Shown here one piece after another: positions 33,742-44,388 of a stretch of DNA of 64,000 nucleotides. Origin of the DNA: Paraburkholderia sp. CNPSo 3272 (GTDB lineage: Bacteria > Pseudomonadota > Gammaproteobacteria > Burkholderiales > Burkholderiaceae); the NCBI RefSeq assembly GCF_024206495.1, contig NZ_JAMBPQ010000035.1, forward strand, positions 1 through 64,000, read 5' to 3'. How positions within the stretch are numbered: position 1 is the stretch's first letter; the number at the start of each line of letters is the position of its first letter. The notes below the pieces were generated by a model. The model was not told the origin of the DNA, did not search any database, and worked only from the letters and a program-made list of their open reading frames with translations. A program made the translations under genes and the position numbers.

Positions 33742-34161
33742 ATGCCGACCCCCAACGAAAAAGCCGCTTTCGCCAAACGTCTCAAGTTCGCCATGAAGCG
33801 CGCGCCCGAAAAACTACGCGGCAGCACCGATCTGGCGAACCGGTTCAACCTGCGCCATCACGGCGAGCATCCGGTTTCGCCACAAACCGCTCACAAGTGG
33901 CTGAGCGGCCGCACCATTCCCACGCAGGACAAGCTGGAAACGCTGGCGAAATGGTTCGACGTGGACATCCACTGGCTGCATTACGGGCCTCCGGGCAACG
34001 CAGGCGCGGGCGTGCCGCGGCCGCGCAAGCCCGACGGCAAATATCCGGTTTCCGAGGAAACGCTCGAACTGGCCTCGAAGATCGAGTCACTCAGCGCTCA
34101 TCACCGCTATCTCGTGCAGGAGCTGGTCGCCCAATTCTACGGCGACGCCGAAAAGAACTGA
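33742..34161 (+). CDS. XRE/Cro-like helix-turn-helix regulator
   Basis: 139 residues. The centre holds a lambda-repressor-like helix-turn-helix: SPQTAHKWLSGRTIPTQDKL followed by LAKWFDVDIHWLHYG, typical of phage-derived or accessory regulators. The N terminus is basic; the C terminus is a short helix region. ATG 33742 chosen as the last start that keeps the whole domain; no strong ribosome site. It interrupts the usual yidC-mnmE adjacency on the opposite strand, suggesting later insertion. Target unknown. Confidence 0.8.
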   Translation: MPTPNEKAAFAKRLKFAMKRAPEKLRGSTDLANRFNLRHHGEHPVSPQTAHKWLSGRTIPTQDKLETLAKWFDVDIHWLHYGPPGNAGAGVPRPRKPDGKYPVSEETLELASKIESLSAHHRYLVQELVAQFYGDAEKN

Positions 34162-34218
34162 CGCGCTCGCGCGAACGCCGCGCTCTGCGCCGTCAAGGAA
34201 ATGGCGCTCCGATAATGC

Positions 34219-34253
34219 AAAAAGCCGTCCGGTTCGCACCGGACGGCTTTTTT
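34219..34253. terminator. Bidirectional terminator between the regulator and yidC
   Basis: Perfect 11-bp stem AGCCGTCCGGT (34223-34233) with its complement 34238-34248 around loop TCGC, flanked by A and T runs, so it serves both converging genes. Confidence 0.9.
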
Positions 34254-34294
34254 GAGCCTTGATTCAGCTGGCGGCATCACTGCCGCCCGGGCAC

Positions 34295-35974
34295 TCAGGC
34301 CGGCTTCTTCTTGCCCTTACCCATCATGCGCGTGATGTAGTACTGCTGCGCGATCGACAGCACGTTGTTCACGACGTAGTACAGCACGAGGCCGGCCGGG
34401 AAGAAGAAGAACATGACCGAAAACGCGATCGGCATGAACATCATCATCTTCGCCTGGACGGGGTCCGGCGGCGTCGGGTTCAGCTTGGTCTGCACGAACA
34501 TCGAGACGGCCATCAGCACCGGCAGGATGAAGAACGGGTCCTGCTGCGAAAGGTCGTGAATCCAGAGAATCCACGGCGCGCCGCGCATTTCCACCGACGA
34601 GAGCAGCACCCAGTACAGCGAGATGAACACCGGGATCTGGATCACCACCGGCAGACAGCCGCCGAACGGGTTCACCTTCTCCGTCTTGTACAGCTCCATG
34701 AGCGCCGCGTTCATCTTCTGCGGGTCGCTCTTGAAGCGCTCGCGCAGCGCCTGCATGCGCGGCGTGATTTCCTTCATGCGCGCCATCGACTTGTAGCTGG
34801 CGGCGGAGAGCGGGAAGAACACGGCCTTGATGAGCAGCGTGAGCAGCACGATCGACCAGCCCCAGTTGCCCACGTAGCCGTGGATCTTCTCGAGCAGCCA
34901 GAAGAGCGGCTTGGCGATGATCGTCACCCAGCCGTAGTCTTTCACGAGCTCCAGACCCGGTGCGATGCCTTCGAGCATGCGCTCTTCCTGGGGACCTGCG
35001 AAGAGGCGCGCCTGCACGGTATCCGTCGCACCCGGTGCGATCGTGCCGAGCGGCTGCTTCACGCCCACGCGGTAGAGCGAGTTGTCGAACTTCTCGACGT
35101 AGATGCTGCGCTTGACGCCTTGCTGCGGAATCCACGCGGTCGCGAAGTAGTGCTGCACCATCGCGATCCAGCCGTTATCGGCCTGGCTCACGAAGTCAGC
35201 CTTGTTCTTGTCGATGTCGCCGAACGTGATCTTCTGGAAGTGATGCTCGTTCGAGTAGACCGCCGGCCCGATGAACGTGTGCGAGAAGCGCGGCGTTTCG
35301 ACCGGCTGGCTGTCACGCACGATTTCCATGTAGAGCGTCGGCGAAACCGGCGCACCGCTGACGTTCTGCACCTTCCAGTCCACGCCGATCACGTAGCTGC
35401 CGCGCGTGAACGTGTAGGTCTTGGTGACCTTCACGCCGCCTTTCTCGGGCGACTGCAGCGCGATCTGGAAGGAGTTGGCGTCGCCGGTCAGCTCGCGCGG
35501 ACCTTCGACCGCCGTGAACACGTCGTTGTGGTTCGGGAAGTCGCCGCCGAGCAGGCCGGTGCGCGCGAGGTACGTGTGGTCGTTGGTGTGGTCGAACAGC
35601 GTGATGTACTGGTCGGGACCCTTGCCGTCGGCGCTTTCCTTCACGAGCGAAAGCTTCACGAGCGTACCGCCGCGCGTGTCGATCACGCCGTCGTAGACGT
35701 CGGTGCGAAAATGAACGAGCTGTGCTGCGGCTGCAGCCGGCTGGGCGGTGTTCGTCGGCGCCTGGCCCGCGGCGGCGGCGGCGGCCGTCGGCAGGTCGGA
35801 CGCGCCGTTGGCGGCGCTAGCCGGCGCAGGGCCGCCCGCGGCGGTTTGCGTCTGCGTTTGCGTCGCGTTCGGGAAGAACATCGACTGGCGTCCATGGTCG
35901 CGCTGCCAGTTGTCGTACAGCATGACAGCTGACATGAAGAAGATGACCCATAGGACGGTGCGTTTAATATCCAT
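34295..35974 (-). CDS. yidC: Membrane protein insertase YidC
   Basis: Inserts proteins into the inner membrane alone or with SecYEG. N-terminal signal-anchor (TVLWVIFFMSAVMLYDNW), a Gln/Thr/Ala-rich linker, the large periplasmic beta domain (about 80-340) and the conserved five-helix core with GNWGWSIVLLTLLIKAVFF and NPFGGCLPVVIQIPVFISLY. 559 residues, ending in the basic tail MMGKGKKKPA. Thirty bases downstream of yidD. Confidence 0.97.
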   Translation of the reverse strand: MDIKRTVLWVIFFMSAVMLYDNWQRDHGRQSMFFPNATQTQTQTAAGGPAPASAANGASDLPTAAAAAAGQAPTNTAQPAAAAAQLVHFRTDVYDGVIDTRGGTLVKLSLVKESADGKGPDQYITLFDHTNDHTYLARTGLLGGDFPNHNDVFTAVEGPRELTGDANSFQIALQSPEKGGVKVTKTYTFTRGSYVIGVDWKVQNVSGAPVSPTLYMEIVRDSQPVETPRFSHTFIGPAVYSNEHHFQKITFGDIDKNKADFVSQADNGWIAMVQHYFATAWIPQQGVKRSIYVEKFDNSLYRVGVKQPLGTIAPGATDTVQARLFAGPQEERMLEGIAPGLELVKDYGWVTIIAKPLFWLLEKIHGYVGNWGWSIVLLTLLIKAVFFPLSAASYKSMARMKEITPRMQALRERFKSDPQKMNAALMELYKTEKVNPFGGCLPVVIQIPVFISLYWVLLSSVEMRGAPWILWIHDLSQQDPFFILPVLMAVSMFVQTKLNPTPPDPVQAKMMMFMPIAFSVMFFFFPAGLVLYYVVNNVLSIAQQYYITRMMGKGKKKPA

Positions 35975-36004
35975 GCGTTGTCTCAGTGTCGATGGAATGG
36001 CGCG

Positions 36005-36235
36005 TCAGCGCTTTTTCGGAGATGCAGGCGGGACGAGATCGACGCCGCCCGCCGAAAACGGATGGCAGCGGCACAGCCGCCGCGCGGCGAGGTAAGTCCC
36101 ACGCGCGGCGCCATGATACTGGATTGCCTCGCGTGCGTAATCCGAACAGGAAGGATAAAAACGGCACCGGCTGCCGAGGAGGGGACTCACGGCAAGCTTG
36201 TAGAAACGCAGCAGTGCGATCAATACCGTTTGCAT
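36005..36235 (-). CDS. yidD: Membrane protein insertion factor YidD
   Basis: 76-residue amphipathic protein with the family's LLRFYKLAVSPLLG and three-cysteine CRFYPSCSDYAREAIQYHG. ATG 36235 gives the normal family length; an in-frame ATG 36331 overlapping the rnpA stop (ATGA) would add 32 poorly conserved residues but could couple translation, and neither start has a good ribosome site. Lies between rnpA and yidC as in most proteobacteria. Confidence 0.92.
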   Translation of the reverse strand: MQTVLIALLRFYKLAVSPLLGSRCRFYPSCSDYAREAIQYHGAARGTYLAARRLCRCHPFSAGGVDLVPPASPKKR

Positions 36236-36327
36236 GGCGTTGCGGCCTGGCTGCGCCGCGTTCGAAGACGGACCACGTGCCGCTTGCGCGGCGGCTACGT
36301 CGGATATGCCGGACTCGCGCGGCCCGC

Positions 36328-36861
36328 TCATGATGGGCGGGTCTTGCTCTCGTCCGGCGGCAAATCTTTACTGGCCTGGGCCTGCGCCGGTTCCCCGGCT
36401 GCCTGCCCACTTGGTGACGCAGCCTGCGTCGCGCAAGGGGTGCGCGCAGATGTCGCAGGCGCAGCGCCGCCGCGCCGCGTGACTTCGCGCGCGGCCTTTT
36501 CGAGCAGCGTCTCGATCTCGTCGCGGCATAAAGCTTTGAGCCCCGGCGAAGACGCCGCCGGCCGTGCCTTGCGATCGAACTTCGTATGCAGGCGCAGCAG
36601 CAGGTCGAAACCATCGAGCTGCGCACGGCGCACACGAAACGCTTCGCGGGCAATCCGGCGCACCAGGTTGCGCGTGACCGCGCGCGGTGCGTACTTCTTG
36701 CCGATCACGAGCCCGAGCCGCGCCTCGTTGCCGGTGGGCCGGCCGTACACGACGAAGTGCTCGGTGCGGCGCCAGGGGCGCAAACGAAAAACGGATGAGA
36801 ACTCATCCGTTTTCAGTAGCCTTGCGGCTTTCGGAAAAGCGGCTTGCGTTCGCGACGGCAT
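36328..36861 (-). CDS. rnpA: Ribonuclease P protein component with extended C terminus
   Basis: Protein cofactor of RNase P. N-terminal core: LLKTDEFSSVFRLRPWRRTEHFVVYG, and the RNA-binding RNLVRRIAREAFRV helix. The core ends near residue 125; about 50 further residues are Ala/Pro/Ser-rich (REVTRRGGAAPATSARTP onward) and are not part of the usual fold. ATG 36861 starts the core; the gene follows rpmH by 91 bases, and its end meets the longer yidD frame. Confidence 0.93.
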   Translation of the reverse strand: MPSRTQAAFPKAARLLKTDEFSSVFRLRPWRRTEHFVVYGRPTGNEARLGLVIGKKYAPRAVTRNLVRRIAREAFRVRRAQLDGFDLLLRLHTKFDRKARPAASSPGLKALCRDEIETLLEKAAREVTRRGGAAPATSARTPCATQAASPSGQAAGEPAQAQASKDLPPDESKTRPS

Positions 36862-36952
36862 GACGCCCCGATCAGTTACCGGGTTCGTCCTGTTCGCCGT
36901 GCTCGCGAGCGGGCCGCTACCCGTGATTTCGCTGATAGCGATGCTGCCCGAC

Positions 36953-37087
36953 TTAGACGGCGAGGCGCTTGCGACCCTTCGCACGGCGTGCGTTGATCAC
37001 TTTGCGGCCACCAGCGGTCTTCATGCGCACGCGGAAACCGTGGGTACGCTTACGACGGGTAACGGAAGGTTGGAAAGTACGTTTCAT
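36953..37087 (-). CDS. rpmH: 50S ribosomal protein L34
   Basis: 44-residue basic protein, MKRTFQPSVTRRKRTHGF at the N terminus and KGRKRLAV at the end, diagnostic for L34. Full length. It heads the rpmH-rnpA-yidD-yidC unit, and a 17-base-spaced promoter lies about 95 bases upstream of its start. Divergent from dnaA, the ancestral oriC-proximal arrangement. Confidence 0.97.
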   Translation of the reverse strand: MKRTFQPSVTRRKRTHGFRVRMKTAGGRKVINARRAKGRKRLAV

Positions 37088-37179
37088 GTTGCTCTCACTG
37101 TTGAGTTATGACCGCGGCGAGCATCGCGGAAAAAGGCAATGGCCGGTGGTACTAGGGATTGGTTTTCGAGGAACCCGCT

Positions 37180-37208
37180 ATTTAAGCCGGTTTTTCGTTG
37201 GCCGTCAA
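37180..37208 (-). promoter_or_regulatory. Promoter of rpmH-rnpA-yidD-yidC
   Basis: On the minus strand TTGACG (37208-37203) and TTAAAT (37185-37180) are separated by exactly 17 bases, pointing toward rpmH. Confidence 0.55.
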
Positions 37209-37298
37209 TAGGTTAGGCGATCGAACCTTCTGGACCGGGCGCGCGCCGCCTGCATCGACCGTGGCGGGGGCGCGAACGAGCGTGCGTTGATCAGTCCC

Positions 37299-37307
37299 TG
37301 TGGATAA
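37299..37307 (-). promoter_or_regulatory. DnaA box upstream of dnaA
   Basis: TGTGGATAA, the perfect complement of TTATCCACA, 203 bases before the dnaA start. Likely mediates repression of dnaA by its own product. Confidence 0.65.
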
Positions 37308-37510
37308 CTTCCTGCTGAGGGGATTTCGGCGTTAGAATCTCGCCTATCCCAAGAATCCTGCATGCCGCTCCGGCCCGCCTGCTTGCCGCAAGACCTTTGC
37401 CGCGCGGGCTTCCGGAGCCATTGCCGTCGCCTCGTCAGGGCCTCGTCGCGTGTGCGCGACAAGAGCGGGGCGACCGCAACGCATGCAAACAAAACGACCA
37501 CAGCAACTCG

Positions 37511-39094
37511 ATGAACGAATTCTGGCAACACTGTTCCGCACTACTGGAGCGTGAGCTAACGCCCCAGCAGTACGTGACGTGGATTAAACCGTTGGCCCCG
37601 GTTGCCTTCGATGCTGCGGCGAACACGCTGCAGATAGCCGCTCCCAACCGTTTCAAGCTCGACTGGGTCAAGAGCCAGTTCTCGGGCCGGATCACCGATC
37701 TTGCGCGCGACTTCTGGCAGACCCCCGTCGACGTGCAGTTCGTCCTCGACCCGAAGGCGGGCATGCGCGCGCCTCACGTCGCACCGGCGCCCGCGGCCGC
37801 GTCGCGCGCGCCGGTGGCTGCCGCGCCTGCGTCCGCATCGGTCATGAGCGCAGCCGCCGCGCCGCAGCCTGCCGCCGTGACGGGCGGGACGGGACTCGCG
37901 GGCATGGTGCATGCCGCGTCGGCCGCCGCCGCGCAGGCCACGGCCGATGACGCCGCCGACCTCGATCTGCCGAGCCTCGACGCCAACGAGGCCGCCGCCG
38001 GCCGCCGCACATGGCGTCCGGGCCAGGGCGCGGCTGCGGCCGCTTCGAGCGGCGAGCCGGACCCGACCTACGAGCGCTCGAAGCTCAACCCGGTGCTCAC
38101 GTTCGACAACTTCGTGACGGGTAAGGCGAACCAGCTCGCGCGCGCGGCCGCCATCCAGGTCGCCGACAACCCCGGCATCTCGTACAACCCGCTGTTCCTC
38201 TACGGCGGCGTGGGCCTCGGCAAGACCCACCTGATCCACGCGATCGGCAACCAGCTTCTGCTCGACAAGCCGGGTGCGCGCATCCGCTACATCCACGCCG
38301 AACAATATGTGTCCGACGTGGTGAAGGCCTACCAGCGCAAGGCGTTCGACGACTTCAAGCGTTACTACCACTCGCTCGACCTGCTGCTGATCGACGATAT
38401 TCAGTTCTTCTCGGGCAAGTCGCGCACGCAGGAAGAGTTCTTCTACGCGTTCGAGGCGCTCGTCGCCAACAAGGCGCAGGTGATCATCACGAGCGACACG
38501 TATCCGAAGGAAATCTCGGGTATCGACGACCGTCTGATCTCGCGTTTCGACTCGGGCCTGACCGTGGCGATCGAGCCGCCGGAGCTCGAGATGCGCGTGG
38601 CCATTCTGATGCGCAAGGCGCAATCGGAAGGCGTGAGCCTGAACGAGGACGTGGCGTTCTTCGTCGCGAAGCACCTGCGCTCGAACGTGCGCGAACTCGA
38701 AGGCGCGCTGCGCAAGATCCTCGCGTATTCGAAGTTCCACGGCCGCGAAATCTCGATCGAGCTGACCAAGGAAGCGCTCAAGGACCTGCTGACGGTGCAG
38801 AACCGCCAGATTTCGGTCGAAAACATCCAGAAGACGGTGGCGGACTTCTACAGCATCAAGGTCGCCGACATGTATTCGAAGAAGCGCCCGGCGAACATCG
38901 CGCGCCCGCGCCAGATCGCCATGTATCTGGCCAAGGAGCTCACGCAGAAGAGCCTGCCGGAAATCGGCGAGCTGTTCGGCGGCCGCGACCACACCACGGT
39001 ACTGCACGCCGTGCGCAAGATCGCCGACGAACGCACCAAGGACGCCCAGCTCAATCATGAGCTGCACGTGCTCGAGCAGACGCTGAAGGGGTAA
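37511..39094 (+). CDS. dnaA: Chromosomal replication initiator DnaA
   Basis: Opens oriC. Domain I (1-85, MNEFWQHCSALLERELTPQQ), a long Ala/Pro-rich domain II (about 86-190), AAA+ domain III with GGVGLGKTHL near 230-239 and Walker B LLLIDDIQFF, and domain IV with the signature FGGRDHTTVLHAVRKI. 527 residues, about 60 more than E. coli owing to domain II. ATG 37511 matches the family start. First gene of dnaA-dnaN-gyrB. Confidence 0.97.
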   Translation: MNEFWQHCSALLERELTPQQYVTWIKPLAPVAFDAAANTLQIAAPNRFKLDWVKSQFSGRITDLARDFWQTPVDVQFVLDPKAGMRAPHVAPAPAAASRAPVAAAPASASVMSAAAAPQPAAVTGGTGLAGMVHAASAAAAQATADDAADLDLPSLDANEAAAGRRTWRPGQGAAAAASSGEPDPTYERSKLNPVLTFDNFVTGKANQLARAAAIQVADNPGISYNPLFLYGGVGLGKTHLIHAIGNQLLLDKPGARIRYIHAEQYVSDVVKAYQRKAFDDFKRYYHSLDLLLIDDIQFFSGKSRTQEEFFYAFEALVANKAQVIITSDTYPKEISGIDDRLISRFDSGLTVAIEPPELEMRVAILMRKAQSEGVSLNEDVAFFVAKHLRSNVRELEGALRKILAYSKFHGREISIELTKEALKDLLTVQNRQISVENIQKTVADFYSIKVADMYSKKRPANIARPRQIAMYLAKELTQKSLPEIGELFGGRDHTTVLHAVRKIADERTKDAQLNHELHVLEQTLKG

Positions 39095-39278
39095 CAGGCA
39101 TCGGCGGCAGCGCAATGGCGGGGCTCCCGGTCGCATCCCAAAAGTTTTGCCCTGTTTATTTCGCGGATCGCCCCCAATTTAGGGAAGTGGTCCGTTTTCA
39201 GGCACAATATGGGTTTAACCGCCCGGCGGTCCGGGGCGGGAACCACGCAGCGGCCTGTGCCGTATTAACCGCCTGAGC

Positions 39279-39329
39279 GGCGCCAAAGCCGCGTGACTTT
39301 CGTGGGGTCACGTCGGCAAAACCGGCGCC
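39279..39329 (+). promoter_or_regulatory. Strong stem-loop in the dnaA-dnaN gap
   Basis: GCCG plus CGTGAC (39288-39297) pair with GTCACG plus CGGC (39307-39317) with a single bulged T at 39313, giving a ten-pair stem with a nine-base loop; an outer GGCGCC pair (39279-39284 and 39324-39329) extends it. No T run follows. It lies 40-90 bases before dnaN and would be in its leader. Confidence 0.5.
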
Positions 39330-39368
39330 AGGCGGGCGCGCAGTCCGTCACATCAACGAAGGAACTCT

Positions 39369-40472
39369 ATGCAACTGGTCAAGACCGAACGCGATAACCT
39401 GCTGAGGCCGCTGCAAACGGTGAGCGGCATTGTCGAACGCCGCCACACGTTGCCGATCCTCGCCAATCTGCTGATCACCAAAACCGGTTCCGACGTCTCG
39501 TTCCTGTCGACCGACCTCGAGTTGCAGATCACCACGACCGCCGACTTCGGCGTCGGCAATGACCAGGTGGCCACGACCGTCGCCGCACGCAAGCTGCTCG
39601 ACATCCTGCGCGCGATGCCCGACGGCCAGGTCACGCTCACGCTCGCGGACAAGCGCCTGACGGTGCAGTCGGGCAAGAGCCGCTTCGCGCTGCAAACGCT
39701 CGCCGCGGACGAGTTCCCCACGGTGGCGCAGGCCAGGGACTTCGGCGCGAACCTCGCGGTGCCGCAGAAGACGTTCCGCCAGTTGCTCGGCATGGTGTAT
39801 TTCGCCATGGCGCAGCAGGACATCCGTTACTACCTGAACGGCATGCTGCTCGTCGTGGACGGCGACCAGCTCATGGCAGTCGCCACCGACGGCCACCGCC
39901 TCGCGTTCTCGTCGATGAAGATCGAAGGCTCGTTCGCGCGCCAGGAAGTCATCATTCCGCGCAAGACTATCCTCGAACTCCAGCGCCTGCTCGAAGACAT
40001 CGACGACGTGCTGAAGATCGACATCGGTTCGACCCAGGTGAAGTTCACGTTCGGCCAGGTCGAGCTCGTCTCGAAGCTCGTGGAAGGCAAGTTCCCGGAC
40101 TTCCAGCGCGTGATCCCGAAGGCGCACCAGAACTCCTTCCAGATCGGGCGCGAAGAACTGCAACGCTCGCTGCAACGCGCGGCGATTCTCACGTCCGACA
40201 AGTTCAAGGGCGTGCGCTGCATCATCGAGCCGGGCCAGCTCAAGATCATGTCGACCAACGCCGACCAGGAAGAGGCGCAGGAAGAACTGGAAATCGCCTA
40301 TCAGGGCGACACCATCGACATCGGGTTCAACGTCACGTATCTGCTCGACGTCCTCGCGAACCTGAAGGTCGACACGCTGGAAGTGAGCCTCGGCGACGCA
40401 AGCTCCAGCGCGCTCATCACGATTCCCGAGAACGAGGAATTCAAGTACGTGGTGATGCCGATGCGCATCTAA
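39369..40472 (+). CDS. dnaN: DNA polymerase III beta sliding clamp
   Basis: Ring-shaped processivity clamp. 367 residues, three repeated clamp domains: MQLVKTERDNLLRPLQTVSG at the start, VATDGHRLAFSS in the second and the C-terminal VVMPMRI that forms the partner-binding pocket. AAGGAA precedes the ATG by six bases. 274 bases after dnaA. Confidence 0.97.
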   Translation: MQLVKTERDNLLRPLQTVSGIVERRHTLPILANLLITKTGSDVSFLSTDLELQITTTADFGVGNDQVATTVAARKLLDILRAMPDGQVTLTLADKRLTVQSGKSRFALQTLAADEFPTVAQARDFGANLAVPQKTFRQLLGMVYFAMAQQDIRYYLNGMLLVVDGDQLMAVATDGHRLAFSSMKIEGSFARQEVIIPRKTILELQRLLEDIDDVLKIDIGSTQVKFTFGQVELVSKLVEGKFPDFQRVIPKAHQNSFQIGREELQRSLQRAAILTSDKFKGVRCIIEPGQLKIMSTNADQEEAQEELEIAYQGDTIDIGFNVTYLLDVLANLKVDTLEVSLGDASSSALITIPENEEFKYVVMPMRI

Positions 40473-40496
40473 AAAGCGCGACAGAAGAAGAACACC

Positions 40497-40525
40497 AGGG
40501 GGCGCTGCGCCCCTTTGGCGTTTTT
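40497..40525 (+). terminator. Terminator after dnaN
   Basis: GGGGCG (40499-40504) pairs with CGCCCC (40508-40513) across a three-base loop, extended by A-T at the base, and followed by TTTGGCGTTTTT. It may limit readthrough into gyrB. Confidence 0.55.
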
Positions 40526-40585
40526 ATGGCTTTTTGAAAAAGTCTCGAGCAGTAACACAGGCAGTACGCAGAACCGGAAAATTCC

Positions 40586-43060
<2,475 letters not shown>

Positions 43061-43084
43061 TCGTCTGCTGCTGCCTTTGAACCA

Positions 43085-43115
43085 CAAACGCCCGGTTTCC
43101 CGGGCGTTTGTTTTT
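43085..43115 (+). terminator. Terminator after gyrB
   Basis: Perfect 11-bp stem CAAACGCCCGG 43085-43095 with its complement 43100-43110 around TTTC, followed by TTTTTG. It ends the dnaA-dnaN-gyrB unit and faces the convergent nitroreductase gene. Confidence 0.9.
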
Positions 43116-43135
43116 GTACGGCCTCACGCCGCAAG

Positions 43136-43807
43136 TCAAGCCGCGAAGCCCACCGGGATGACATAGACGACGCTCTGGCCGGCAGGCAAATCGAGCGCCC
43201 TGGCTGCCTGCGGCCCATCGACGGCGCCCACGGGCACAGTGACAAGCCCGAGCGCGACGGCCTGCAGCAGCATGTTCTGGGCGGCGTGTCCGGCCTCGAG
43301 GTCGCTATAGACACCGGCTCTCCCCCCATACCGCTGCTTGAGCCGGCCGGGATCGGCAGCCACCACGATCAAGGCTGGCGCCGCCCCGACAGACGCCTGG
43401 TTGAGTGCAAGCGCTTGCAGCCTGGGGCGCATGTCGGGCGTCGCTCGCGTCTGCGCGCGGTGGCCTTGAGGCACGTAGTGCATCACCTCTGCGGCGGTCA
43501 CCATGTAGAGTTCAAGCGCAAACAAAGCGCCGGCCGAAGGCGCCGCGCGCTTGCCGTCCGGGCTGGTCACGCCCTGGCCGGCCCACAGCAGTTGGCCGAT
43601 GGTCTCGACAGGCAGCGCGTCGGACCTGAACCTGCGCGCAGACCTGCGCCGCTGGATGGCATCCTCGAGAGAGACCGTGCCGGAGACTTTGGGCTTGGGC
43701 AGTGCGATCTCATCGGTGTACTTCGCCGGGCTCTCCCGCGCCTGGCCGGTGGAAACCTGGGTCATTGCGCCCGCAGCCAGCGCGGCCAGCAGTTCACGGC
43801 GTTTCAT
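43136..43807 (-). CDS. SagB-type nitroreductase/dehydrogenase, exported
   Basis: 223 residues. N-terminal export signal with a basic start (MKRRELLAALAAGAM) suggests periplasmic location; a twin-arginine route is only hinted at. The body is a SagB-like flavin nitroreductase: RRSARRFRSDALPVETIGQLLWAGQG, APSAGALFALELYMV and AGHAAQNMLLQAVALGL. FMN-dependent; substrate unknown. GGAGG precedes the ATG by six bases. It separates gyrB from the proposed oriC. Confidence 0.88.
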   Translation of the reverse strand: MKRRELLAALAAGAMTQVSTGQARESPAKYTDEIALPKPKVSGTVSLEDAIQRRRSARRFRSDALPVETIGQLLWAGQGVTSPDGKRAAPSAGALFALELYMVTAAEVMHYVPQGHRAQTRATPDMRPRLQALALNQASVGAAPALIVVAADPGRLKQRYGGRAGVYSDLEAGHAAQNMLLQAVALGLVTVPVGAVDGPQAARALDLPAGQSVVYVIPVGFAA

Positions 43808-44049
43808 CCGGAGCCTCCATGAGTGACGGAGCAGGCCTCGATGGCCTTCGCGATTCTCACTATTTCACCTTTTCGAGCGACACCCGGACCATGGCGCAAT
43901 TTGAACAATAGTCGACACTGGCCCACTCGCAGAAGTTATAGACCGTAAATTCGAGATTGCGAGGTCCGATTCAACATCGCGATTTACAGCAGCGAAAAAG
44001 CGCCTTTGAAGGCGCCATTTTTGCGTGGGGAAGACAGCGGAAATTCACG

Positions 44050-44310
44050 TCCTGCACTATCCACAGCCCCCAGCGGATAACCACCGGAAAACCCCTGGAA
44101 ATCACTGTGCATGAATCTTGGATAACTTCGTCTGCACGCAAACTGTGGAAAAGTTGCCAGCAGCTGCCTCGTGTTGTTCCGTTAACGTCCGCAAGGTTAT
44201 GGTTTTTCCACAGCCCTGTTTACTCAATGGTTTTCCGGGGTTATCCACAGAATACCCAGGGGCTTGTTAACTATTACTACGTTTACGTATACATACGTTT
44301 TTAAAACCTT
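44050..44310. other. oriC: Chromosomal replication origin oriC (predicted)
   Basis: DnaA boxes: CTATCCACA 44057-44065 (one mismatch), TGTGGAAAA 44144-44152 (minus), TTTTCCACA 44204-44212 and a perfect TTATCCACA 44241-44249; weaker GGATAA cores at 44072-44080 and 44117-44125. The boxes lead into an AT-rich tract at 44262-44308 that would unwind. dnaA-dnaN-gyrB lie within 7 kb. No other gap in the window combines several boxes with an AT-rich tract. Confidence 0.75.
44262..44308. other. AT-rich unwinding element of oriC
   Basis: About 70 percent A+T in a genome that is otherwise near two-thirds G+C. It begins right of the perfect DnaA box, after a short GC-rich CCCAGGGG. On the minus strand it reads GTAGTAATAG, a set of TAG/TAA triplets like the DnaA-trio motif that loads DnaA on one strand. 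The alternating ACGTATACATACG part would also melt easily. Confidence 0.55.
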
Positions 44311-44388
44311 AGAACCCTCGCATCGGAAACGAAGATGCCGCTGTAAGATGGCCCGGCGGCATCGTTCAAACCGTGCGGATCGCATCCC

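Larger units (their letters stand above)
37088..37510. other. 423-base divergent gap between rpmH and dnaA
   Basis: Contains the rpmH promoter (37180-37208, minus) and one consensus DnaA box (37299-37307), probably for dnaA autoregulation. Only one box is present and no AT-rich unwinding region, so I do not call it the origin. Confidence 0.6.
43808..44388. other. 581-base intergenic region holding oriC
   Basis: The longest gap in the window, with both neighbouring genes leaving or ending away from it. It carries four good and two weak DnaA boxes followed by an AT-rich tract (see the oriC entries). A GC-rich hairpin GGCGCC/ GAAGGCGCC lies near 44001-44016. Confidence 0.7.

Noticed and set aside
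37088..37510. oriC in the rpmH-dnaA gap
   Set aside because: Only one DnaA box and no AT-rich tract, compared with several boxes and an unwinding element at 44.05-44.31 kb.
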